NCBI RefSeq assembly: GCF_022531965.1
Contig: NZ_CP092831.1
Coordinates: 4,287,001-4,351,000 of the forward strand
DNA from: Paenibacillus peoriae
GTDB lineage: Bacteria > Bacillota > Bacilli > Paenibacillales > Paenibacillaceae
Length of the DNA: 64,000 nt
Reading direction: 5' to 3'
In this document: positions 16,011-23,356 of the stretch, piece after piece
How positions within the stretch are numbered: the stretch's first letter is position 1
Layout: each line of letters opens with the position of its first letter
Translations under genes and position numbers: made by a program
Notes under the pieces: model-generated
What the model saw: only the letters and a program-made list of their open reading frames with translations
Databases searched by the model: none
Told to the model about the DNA's origin: nothing

Positions 16011-18257
16011 CTACACCGTAAACCGCGAAAGCTGTTCCTTCAAATTAACCGATACTCCTTCCAGCTTATCTGACAAACCTACCAGTTGATTACCGATATT
16101 GGCCTGCTCAGTGCTGAGCGAAGCGACTTCCTGTGAAGTGGCCGAGGATTGCTCAGCTACCGCGCTTACATTGGTCATTGCCTCGGACAATGTAGTCTGC
16201 GATTCACTCAGATGATGAATGGAGGCGGTGACCGTTCCCAATCGAAGCGCGAACTCTCCCATTTGCTGCTGCACCGATTGGAAAATGTCCGTTGTTTCCT
16301 GCACGGCTCCCATCTGCTCCCGGAACAGCGGGTACACCTCAGACAATGCCTGTACCGTTTCATTCATCTCATTGACGATGTTATTAGTAATACCCGTAGC
16401 TGTGCGAATAGCTTGACGTGATTGTTCAGCCAACTGCCGAACCTCATTGGCTACCACCATAAAACCACGCCCGGCCGTCCCCGCTCGTGCAGCTTCAATC
16501 GTCGCATTCAGTGACAGAATGTTCGTTTGTTTCGCAATATCCTGTAATACGTCCAGCACCTTAAAGACATCGGAAGTGGTCTTCTTCAGTTCATCTACTT
16601 TGCCCACCAGAGCATGCGTAGTTTCTTCCGTAACCTTAGTCTTGCTCAATAGATTTTTCAGTTGAACTGTTCCTTGTTCACTGGATTGTTCAACTTCTTG
16701 TGCGACCAGACTCATTTCATGATTGGAAGCCATAACCGTATCCATTTGCTGAGATATATTCCCGGTTAATCCACTGCCACGTTCAGCCTCTGTTGCCAAA
16801 CTAGCGGCACCATGAGCAATCTCTTCCGTTGCTGCTGCAATTTCTTTGGCTGAAATGGCTGTCTTCTTCGAGGCATCACCTAGTTCCGTTGCTGTATTCA
16901 GAACCTCCTGAGCTGAGGCATTCGTCTGTTGTACCAGCAATGTAATCTGTTCCATCATCGTATCAAAGCTTTCTGACAACTGCCCAATTTCATCCTCAGC
17001 CTTATAGTTCGTTCGGATTTGCAAGTTGCCTTTGGCGCCTTCGACCATTAAATCCTTCAGGTGTGTCAATGGACGAGCCACCAGGCGCACGATCCACAGG
17101 CCAATAAACAATGCAATGAGTGCAGCCACTGCAGCAAATATCCAGGTCGTGGTTAGAATCCCCTTAGCGTCTCTCACCAGCTCAGATACAGGTACTACAC
17201 CCACGAGAATCCATTTGGAAGTTCCCAGCGTATTATGAACCGCAAGCACATTTTGCTCTTTGCCATCTGCAACCTGCTCCATAATTTGATTTCCTTCAAC
17301 CCCTTCAAGCTTGGAAACGTAATCCAGCTTTGTCTTTCCTCCTGCCAAGCTCTCATTGTTAGAACCTACAAACTCACCCTTGTCTGTCACAAGGCTAATC
17401 ATACTGCCTGAGCCCAAATTAACACCTTTCAACTCGTCCTCCACCGCACTGGACTTTAAATCCATAACCAGAACGTAAGTCCCTCCCAACCCGGACATAC
17501 TGTTCATGGAGCGTGCTAGGCGAAAGGTCTTGCTGCCATTGTCATTCACCTGCGTAGGTAGCCAAACAATTCCCTTGTTTTTCAAAATATCCTTAAACCA
17601 TGCTTCCTGCCGTACATCCTTTTGTGTTCCGGTGCCCATAGCAGCAAACTTGGTATCTTCCGGGTACAGGTACAATGAATCAATCGCTTTATTCGTAAAA
17701 GCAATATTCGTTAATTTCTTGTTTACTTCGCCCATAGCAACAAAAGATGCAAAAGGATTTTTATCTTGCTTTACAGCCTTTTGCAACTGATCACTTAATT
17801 CAGTATCGAAAAATACCTGTGTCGATGTGTCTTGAAAGCGCTCTAGAATAATGTCAAGCTTTTCTGAAGTTTGCTGAACGGTCTGCTGATAAGCCGTAGC
17901 TGCATTTTGCTCAATCGTACTTTTAGCCTTGTAGTATGAGAGCATCCCCAAGCTGACCACAAATAACATAATTGCTGCAAAAAAGATCAGAAACAACTTC
18001 ATTCCAACCGAACGTATCGGATTATAGTTTTTGACCAAATGCATGAAATCTTTACTGTACCTTTCCGGCTTAAGTAAACGCTTTAAATTGTGTGTACCCT
18101 TACGAATCGCCTTAGCTAACCAGGGGGCAACCTTCGAAGACACCGCAAGCGTTTGTTCTCCTGTATCCGTTGCTTTACCGCCTTTCAAACCTTGCATTTG
18201 ATCCGTTTTCTTGGGTTGCCTTTTTGCTGTATTCCCCTCTTTTTTCCGTAAACCCAT
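16011..18257 (-). CDS. methyl-accepting chemotaxis protein with basic N-terminal extension
   Basis: It is a transmembrane chemoreceptor of 748 residues. The order is: a basic cytoplasmic extension (residues 1-85), TM1 (about 87-107, FLIFFAAIMLFVVSLGMLSYY), a Cache-type sensor (about 110-365), TM2 (about 370-390), HAMP, then the coiled-coil signalling domain. The signalling tip contains QTNILSLNATIEAARAG followed by GRGFMVVANEVRQLAEQS. An 85-residue extension before TM1 is unusual for this family. A GTG at 18266 is in frame, but AGGTGA is spaced better for the ATG at 18257. The ligand cannot be predicted. It is a single gene with its own terminator. Confidence 0.9.
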   Translation of the reverse strand: MGLRKKEGNTAKRQPKKTDQMQGLKGGKATDTGEQTLAVSSKVAPWLAKAIRKGTHNLKRLLKPERYSKDFMHLVKNYNPIRSVGMKLFLIFFAAIMLFVVSLGMLSYYKAKSTIEQNAATAYQQTVQQTSEKLDIILERFQDTSTQVFFDTELSDQLQKAVKQDKNPFASFVAMGEVNKKLTNIAFTNKAIDSLYLYPEDTKFAAMGTGTQKDVRQEAWFKDILKNKGIVWLPTQVNDNGSKTFRLARSMNSMSGLGGTYVLVMDLKSSAVEDELKGVNLGSGSMISLVTDKGEFVGSNNESLAGGKTKLDYVSKLEGVEGNQIMEQVADGKEQNVLAVHNTLGTSKWILVGVVPVSELVRDAKGILTTTWIFAAVAALIALFIGLWIVRLVARPLTHLKDLMVEGAKGNLQIRTNYKAEDEIGQLSESFDTMMEQITLLVQQTNASAQEVLNTATELGDASKKTAISAKEIAAATEEIAHGAASLATEAERGSGLTGNISQQMDTVMASNHEMSLVAQEVEQSSEQGTVQLKNLLSKTKVTEETTHALVGKVDELKKTTSDVFKVLDVLQDIAKQTNILSLNATIEAARAGTAGRGFMVVANEVRQLAEQSRQAIRTATGITNNIVNEMNETVQALSEVYPLFREQMGAVQETTDIFQSVQQQMGEFALRLGTVTASIHHLSESQTTLSEAMTNVSAVAEQSSATSQEVASLSTEQANIGNQLVGLSDKLEGVSVNLKEQLSRFTV

Positions 18258-18419
18258 TCCTCTCACCTACCACCATATAATTAGTTTCTAATTCCACGTC
18301 ATCCATTATGTATCTATTATCTATATAACTTCTATCGGAACTATTCGACAAGGAATGTAGCTTTCCTTTGAGTATCAACTAAATTTTGTGAAACTTTTTT
18401 CCTAGAAAACTATTCAAAA

Positions 18420-18451
18420 AAAAGCCTCTCCAACCGATAGGAGAGGCTTTT
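18420..18451 (-). terminator. intrinsic terminator after trhP2
   Basis: A perfect 12-bp stem AAAAGCCTCTCC / GGAGAGGCTTTT with an eight-base loop ends the trhP2 operon; a T-run follows on the minus strand. Confidence 0.9.
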
Positions 18452-18481
18452 GATTCTTTTCGTCTGTGACTTAAGGCTTAT

Positions 18482-19813
18482 TTACTTCTTTTTACGCATC
18501 ATATCAAAATACGATACGGGTTGATCTACCTTCATTCTAATTCGTTGAAGCGGGTGACGAGCAGCATCCAATTCGTTGCCTTCCTCATCCCAGATCGTTC
18601 CGACCGTTTGTTTAAAAAATGTTCCGTTCGGACCGAAAAATTCAATTTCATGCCCTGGTTTAAAATGGTTCCGTTGTTGAATAGTTGCGATGCCACTCGC
18701 GGCATCGTAGTCCATGACCAGTCCGGCAAAATCATAAGGGACTGCTTTTTCTTCCGGCTCATAAATATGATCCTCATGATCCGGTGTATCGTAGAAAAAT
18801 CCTGTATTCAGCGGACGATTGGCTGCCTTGTTAATTTCCTCAATCCATTCTGGTTTGAGCACATAATTTTCAGGATCAGCCATATAGGAATCAATCGCTT
18901 GACGATAGACATTCACGACCGTAGCCACATAGTGGATAGACTTCATACGTCCCTCTACTTTAAAACTGTCTACACCCACATCAATCAGATCAGGGACATT
19001 TTCAATCATACACAGATCCTTGGAACCCATAGAAAAAGCATTATCACTCTCTTCAAACAGTGGAAGCTGGTTAACACCGAGCTGGAACTGTTTCAGTGCA
19101 TTGCTATCCTGTGCCTCTTCCTCAGATATCCAAACCTCACTTGGGCGGGCATCCTCAAACAGATCGTATTTCCAGCGGCAAGACTGACAACATCCCCCAC
19201 GATTGGAATCACGGTCTGTAAAGTGATTGGACAACACGCAGCGGCCGGAAAATGAAGAGCACATCGCACCATGGACGAATGCTTCGATTTCGATGTCCAC
19301 ATGCTTTTTAATTTCTTCGATTTCCTCCAGACTGGTCTCACGTCCCAATACCACACGCGGTAGCCCCTCGTTTTTCCAAAACTTTACCGCTTGCCAGTTC
19401 AGCGTGGACTGCTGTGTGCTCAAATGCACTTCCAATCCGGGAACAACACGCAATGCCACGGATACAATAGCCGGATCAGCTACGATAACGGCATGAATTC
19501 CTGCCTCGTACAGATTGCGCAAGTATTCCTCGATTCCGGCAATATCTTCATTGTGGGCATAAATATTGGTCGCCACAAGCACCTTAGCACCGTACTTGTT
19601 GGCAAATTCTACACCTTCACGCATTTCTTCAAAACTGAAATTATCGGCGTTAGAACGCAGACCATATTTTTGTCCACCAATATATACAGCATCCGCGCCA
19701 TAGTGAACGGCAAACTTCAGCTTTTCCAGATTTCCGGCAGGAGCCAACAGCTCCGGCTTATCCAGACGATTCCGTTTACCTATATATTTTCTCGTTTTGG
19801 TTATCGTCCCCAT
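18482..19813 (-). CDS. trhP2: tRNA U34 hydroxylation protein, U32 peptidase family (YrrO/TrhP2 type)
   Basis: It belongs to the U32 family, whose Bacillus YrrN/YrrO (TrhP1/P2) pair is needed for 5-hydroxyuridine at the tRNA wobble position, with prephenate involved. The 443-residue product has the U32 signature EAFVHGAMCSSFSGRCVLSN followed by the cysteine cluster GGCCQSCRW, probably Fe-S ligands. The C-terminal part, from about FAGLVMDYD, forms the extra beta domain of the longer partner. GGGGGG lies six bases before the ATG at 19813. It follows trhP1 by 32 bases, in the same order as in B. subtilis, but no udk-greA follows here. Confidence 0.9.
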   Translation of the reverse strand: MGTITKTRKYIGKRNRLDKPELLAPAGNLEKLKFAVHYGADAVYIGGQKYGLRSNADNFSFEEMREGVEFANKYGAKVLVATNIYAHNEDIAGIEEYLRNLYEAGIHAVIVADPAIVSVALRVVPGLEVHLSTQQSTLNWQAVKFWKNEGLPRVVLGRETSLEEIEEIKKHVDIEIEAFVHGAMCSSFSGRCVLSNHFTDRDSNRGGCCQSCRWKYDLFEDARPSEVWISEEEAQDSNALKQFQLGVNQLPLFEESDNAFSMGSKDLCMIENVPDLIDVGVDSFKVEGRMKSIHYVATVVNVYRQAIDSYMADPENYVLKPEWIEEINKAANRPLNTGFFYDTPDHEDHIYEPEEKAVPYDFAGLVMDYDAASGIATIQQRNHFKPGHEIEFFGPNGTFFKQTVGTIWDEEGNELDAARHPLQRIRMKVDQPVSYFDMMRKKK

Positions 19814-19845
19814 GACGTTCCCCCCTCTGTGAATTCATTGTTAAA

Positions 19846-20775
19846 TTAATAAACCTGCTCTTTATAGAAAAATCCGAAGGAAAGTTCCCGTTCCGGATCT
19901 TGAAGACGGCGAACTTCATCCAGCCAGCTTTCATCATAAGCATAAGCATCCGGGTCAGCTGTATAATTATCTATTGCTTTACGATAAGCACGAACAACCG
20001 CCTCATTGTAAGCCGTAGGTTTCAATAAGCCCTCGATCTTAAAGCTATGCACGCCCGCCTCCATTAGAATATGCAGGTCCTCCATGATACAAAAATCATC
20101 TGAACTCATAATATGTGTCCCATTTATATCCTCGTAGATGGGGAACTTCTCTTCTTTCCGCTCTGCTTCAATCAGAAACAAGCCGCGTCCTCTACCTAAA
20201 TCGCCTTCTACATTACGTCCCTGGTGCAGCATATAACTTTGAACAAGCTTACGCTTGGAGTGATAAATATTGGTCATGCCATGTACCTGAACCTGTGCTT
20301 CTATGTTCAACTTTGGTATCATTTCGGTAATTTCATCCATACTCAGCTCACGAGCCAAAATGACCCGGGAAGCCCCCTTTTCACCCCAATAGTTGGCGGT
20401 TGCGAAGTTGGTAGAGATCATCTCACCGTTCCAGAACAGCTTAAGATGCGGAGCATACTCCTTCACGGCCATGAGCACTGCGGGATCATTAAACTCAATG
20501 GCATCAATGCCGCATCCAGCTAGGGTCTGCACATATTCGGGAAGGAGCGGCAATAGCTCGTTCGTCATCAAATTCGTCATAGATACATATACCTGTGCCG
20601 TATGCTTGCGTGCCTCTTCCACCACTTCACGGATTTGGTCCGGTGTAAAATGTCCCGGCAACCGCATTCCAAAGCGGTCATCTCCAATAAGCAATGCAGT
20701 AGCTCCAGCCTCCAGCATATGGCGGGCATCCTCTGGAGAGCTGGCAGTTGCCAGTAGTTCGGGTTTGTAAGCCAT
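19846..20775 (-). CDS. trhP1: tRNA U34 hydroxylation protein, U32 peptidase family (YrrN/TrhP1 type)
   Basis: It is the shorter U32-family partner of trhP2, 309 residues. It starts MAYKPELLATASSPEDARHML and has the weaker U32 signature EAQVHGMTNIYHSKRKLVQS, lacking the cysteine cluster of its neighbour, as expected for the P1 subunit. AGGAGGTGA precedes the ATG by four bases. It starts 11 bases after mltG ends. The O-methyltransferase gene yrrM that sits between mltG and trhP1 in B. subtilis is missing here. Confidence 0.9.
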   Translation of the reverse strand: MAYKPELLATASSPEDARHMLEAGATALLIGDDRFGMRLPGHFTPDQIREVVEEARKHTAQVYVSMTNLMTNELLPLLPEYVQTLAGCGIDAIEFNDPAVLMAVKEYAPHLKLFWNGEMISTNFATANYWGEKGASRVILARELSMDEITEMIPKLNIEAQVQVHGMTNIYHSKRKLVQSYMLHQGRNVEGDLGRGRGLFLIEAERKEEKFPIYEDINGTHIMSSDDFCIMEDLHILMEAGVHSFKIEGLLKPTAYNEAVVRAYRKAIDNYTADPDAYAYDESWLDEVRRLQDPERELSFGFFYKEQVY

Positions 20776-20786
20776 AGGCTCACCTC

Positions 20787-21839
20787 CTAATTTGTCTTAC
20801 GGTTACTTACCTGAATGTTATGCAAATGTTCTTTATACGTTTTGGCAAACAAATGTTCATGTGTTCCATCTTTTTTGGTGACATAAAATAAATAATCTGT
20901 AGCTTTTGGCTGTAAAGCCGCTATCACTGAGTTTAGACTGGGACTTGCAATAGGCCCTGGCGGAAGTCCCAGATGCAAATACGTATTATAAGGGCTTTCC
21001 ACAGCCAAATCCTTGTAATACAGCCGTTCTTTTTGCTTGTCCAGCATATATTGAACCGTAGCATCAATTTCCAGCTTCTTACCCTGTTTGAGTCGGTTAT
21101 AAATGACGCCAGCTACTACAGACCGCTCATCTTCTACAACCACTTCGCGCTCTACAAGAGAAGCAACTGTCAGCAGTTGATGCAGCGTTTCACCCCGTTG
21201 TTTCAACTTGGCATCCAAATCGGAAACAGTCTCCAACCGCTTTTGTGTCTGTTCTAGCATCACCTGTATAATATCTTTGGCCGTACTGCCCTTTTTCAGC
21301 TCATAGGTTTCCGGGAAAAGATAGCCCTCCAGCGCATAGCGAAGCCCCGCCTGCTTTGGAATGTCCCGCACTAGCGCGACGTCAAAAGCGGACGGATCGT
21401 TGGCCAGCTGCAAAAATTGCTGCCGGTCTGCCAGTCCTTCCTTTTGCAGCTTATCAGCCATCTGTCTAATCGTAAAACCTTCCGGGATTGTAAAACGAAT
21501 CATTTCCTCTTTGACAACATCTCCAGCCGATAACTTAGTAATCAACTGATCAAAGGTTGCGCCAGGCTGCGCCTCATATTTTCCGGCCTGAAATGCGCTT
21601 CCTTGCTGTTTGAATTTTACATAAGCCTTAAACACGAGCGCATTACGTATAAGTCCCTTTTGCTCCAGCGTATCTGCGATTGCCGATGTTCCTGTTCCCT
21701 GCACCACCGTAAAAGCAACGGGTTGTGTTTGGGGCTGAACAGGCTGCATGGCATTCCAAATATAGAGGGCTACCCCTCCTGCTATAATGATAAGCAGTAG
21801 CAACAACGTAAACATCCTCGTCCTTCGCTTCACATCCAC
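20787..21839 (-). CDS. mltG: endolytic murein transglycosylase
   Basis: It is a membrane-anchored lytic transglycosylase that cuts nascent peptidoglycan strands. The 350-residue product has one N-terminal transmembrane helix (about residues 9-27), a LysM-like region (FTVVQGTGTSAIADTLEQKG) and the YceG-like catalytic domain. The likely catalytic Glu is in LTVASLVEREV, and the hallmark YNTYLHLGLPPGPIASPS is intact. The frame starts with GTG at 21839; a second GTG two codons later is also possible, since AAGGAG lies upstream of both. An intrinsic terminator stands immediately before the gene, so it is fed by readthrough or by a cryptic promoter. Confidence 0.93.
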   Translation of the reverse strand: MDVKRRTRMFTLLLLLIIIAGGVALYIWNAMQPVQPQTQPVAFTVVQGTGTSAIADTLEQKGLIRNALVFKAYVKFKQQGSAFQAGKYEAQPGATFDQLITKLSAGDVVKEEMIRFTIPEGFTIRQMADKLQKEGLADRQQFLQLANDPSAFDVALVRDIPKQAGLRYALEGYLFPETYELKKGSTAKDIIQVMLEQTQKRLETVSDLDAKLKQRGETLHQLLTVASLVEREVVVEDERSVVAGVIYNRLKQGKKLEIDATVQYMLDKQKERLYYKDLAVESPYNTYLHLGLPPGPIASPSLNSVIAALQPKATDYLFYVTKKDGTHEHLFAKTYKEHLHNIQVSNRKTN

Positions 21840-21858
21840 CCAACTCCTTCACAGCCAA

Positions 21859-21882
21859 AAAGGGCGGACTGGTCCGCCCTTT
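21859..21882 (-). terminator. intrinsic terminator between the DUF1292 genes and mltG
   Basis: AAAGGGCGGA-CTGG-TCCGCCCTTT is followed by TTTGGCTG on the minus strand. It ends about 20 bases before the mltG start, leaving almost no room for a promoter. Confidence 0.75.
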
Positions 21883-21909
21883 CAGGTTTGATCTCATCGC
21901 TATCCAGAC

Positions 21910-22215
21910 TTACAGTTCTTCCGGCAACGTACATTCATCGTACAGTTCGGAAATATCTTCCCACTCATCATCATCTTCAATGGTGGTGATAGAGATTTCG
22001 CCGTCTGTGGATGAGCTTACATGGTAAAGTTCATGTTCGCCAACAGCAGCCCCGGGTCTACGCAATACGGCGTACCGTTGCTCTCCTACCTTGAACTCTG
22101 CTTCCAATTCCATGCGAATCGCATGGCCCTGTTCATCCTGCAACTCTACATCGCCGTCGAACGTTTCCTTCAAATCAGAGGTCCAACTCAGGTCTTCACG
22201 TGAATAGCTCGTCAT
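21910..22215 (-). CDS. DUF1292 (YrzB-like) protein, divergent copy
   Basis: It is an acidic 101-residue protein of unknown function. The central ELEAEFKVGEQRYAVLRR and the ending DDDEWEDISELYDE follow the DUF1292 pattern, in which a short beta-rich core is followed by an acidic tail. It overlaps the upstream DUF1292 gene by four bases (ATGA), so the two copies are translated together. It looks like an old tandem duplicate, since identity with its neighbour is low. Confidence 0.75.
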   Translation of the reverse strand: MTSYSREDLSWTSDLKETFDGDVELQDEQGHAIRMELEAEFKVGEQRYAVLRRPGAAVGEHELYHVSSSTDGEISITTIEDDDEWEDISELYDECTLPEEL

Positions 22216-22520
22216 TTCCCGTCTTCCTCTTCCTCTTCCTCTTCTTCTACGAATGTATTAAAGGTCTCTTCGACGATTTCCCATTCGGCATCGTCTTGGA
22301 TCACAAACAATTTAATATCATCGCCTTCTTCCTCGTAACGGAAGGCGTACACATCGGACTCATCAGCTTCAGGGTCCACTGGCGCAACCATCATGTACTT
22401 CGCTTCGGAACCATCTACCTCAAACTTCATAATGACCTCGAACTCTTCCTCGTTGCCCTCGTCATCGGCAATATAAATAATTTCCGGCTCTTCTTCCATA
22501 CCCACTTGATTTTCAGCCAT
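22212..22520 (-). CDS. DUF1292 family protein (YrzB type)
   Basis: It is a very acidic 102-residue protein, the typical member of the DUF1292 family, found between ruvX and mltG in Firmicutes. It starts with EEPEIIYIADDEGNEEEFEV, has YMMVAPVD in the centre and FVIQDDAEWEIVEETFN near the end, closing with a run of eight glutamates. The function is unknown. It follows ruvX by 13 bases and overlaps the second DUF1292 gene. Confidence 0.88.
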   Translation of the reverse strand: MAENQVGMEEEPEIIYIADDEGNEEEFEVIMKFEVDGSEAKYMMVAPVDPEADESDVYAFRYEEEGDDIKLFVIQDDAEWEIVEETFNTFVEEEEEEEEDGK

Positions 22521-22533
22521 TACGAAATCCCCC

Positions 22534-22950
22534 TCACCTTGTACTGTGTGCGTCCAAATAGTTTTGCAAGATCAGGCTTGCGGCCAGTTTATCTACCACC
22601 TGCTTGCGTTTTTTTCGGCTGACGTCGGCCTCCAGAAGCGTACGCTCCGCCGAACGCGTCGTCAGCCGTTCATCCCAAAGGTGAACGGGTAAACCCAGTA
22701 ACTCCTTGAGTCGGTTCGCAAACTCGATGCAAATCTCACCGCGTGGACCCACGGTTCCGTTCATGTTTTTCGGCAAGCCAACAACAACCTCGCCGACCTC
22801 ATTTTCACGAACCAAATTTGCAATTTTACCGAACTCGCTGTCGTCACCGCGTCGTTCTATGACTTCCAATCCTTGGGCGGTCCAGCCGAAGGCATCACTT
22901 ACGGCGACCCCAATTCGGCGATCCCCGTAATCCAATCCCATTACTTTCAT
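22534..22950 (-). CDS. ruvX: RuvX/YqgF-type RNase H-fold nuclease
   Basis: It is a 138-residue RNase H-like nuclease, called putative Holliday junction resolvase and also implicated in 16S rRNA 5'-end processing in E. coli. Motifs are LDYGDRRIGVAVSD at the start (catalytic Asp), VVGLPKNMNGTVGPRG in the middle and LWDERLTTRSAER near the end. AGGAG stands six bases before the ATG. It follows ireB by 9 bases, in the same order as in B. subtilis. Confidence 0.93.
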   Translation of the reverse strand: MKVMGLDYGDRRIGVAVSDAFGWTAQGLEVIERRGDDSEFGKIANLVRENEVGEVVVGLPKNMNGTVGPRGEICIEFANRLKELLGLPVHLWDERLTTRSAERTLLEADVSRKKRKQVVDKLAASLILQNYLDAHSTR

Positions 22951-22959
22951 GCCTGTCTC

Positions 22960-23220
22960 CTAACGATGCTTAGCAAGATAGAAACGAACCAACTCTTCAA
23001 TCAACTCATCGCGTTCTTTTTTACGTACCAGGCTTCTAGCATTATTATGCCGTGGCACATAAGCCGGATCACCGGATAGCAAATAGCCGACAATTTGATT
23101 GATCGGATTGTATTCTTTTTCTACCAACGCATCATATACGGTCAACAAAATCTCCTGAGCAGAAGCTTCCTTTTCATCTGCCTTGACATTAAATTTGACC
23201 GTTTTGTCCATGGAATCCAT
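22960..23220 (-). CDS. IreB-family regulatory phosphoprotein (YrzL)
   Basis: It is an 86-residue protein of the IreB/UPF0297 family. In Enterococcus, IreB is a substrate of the PASTA kinase IreK and tunes cephalosporin resistance. The conserved core [20 protein letters not shown] and [13 protein letters not shown] are intact. A frame begins nine codons earlier, but GAGGTG lies six bases before the ATG at 23220 and the family starts at MDSMDKT-like residues. It leads the ireB-ruvX-DUF1292 operon; a palindrome lies in its upstream region (23242-23259). Confidence 0.93.
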   Translation of the reverse strand: MDSMDKTVKFNVKADEKEASAQEILLTVYDALVEKEYNPINQIVGYLLSGDPAYVPRHNNARSLVRKKERDELIEELVRFYLAKHR

Positions 23221-23241
23221 TGTTGACACCTCGCTTCCACA

Positions 23242-23259
23242 AAACATGTGTACATGTTT
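23242..23259. repeat. 18-bp palindrome upstream of ireB
   Basis: AAACATGT-GT-ACATGTTT has perfect 8-bp arms and a two-base centre. It lies about 22 bases before the ireB start codon and about 98 bases after the alaS stop. It is a good size for a dimeric repressor, but I recognise no known site. Confidence 0.4.
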
Positions 23260-23356
23260 ATGCCAGCTTATTCTTTTACATCATACCATAAGCAAAGCCC
23301 TACAAGGAAATATCTAAGCCCGTTTTTTCCCAAAAATCTGCAAAAAATATCGAACT

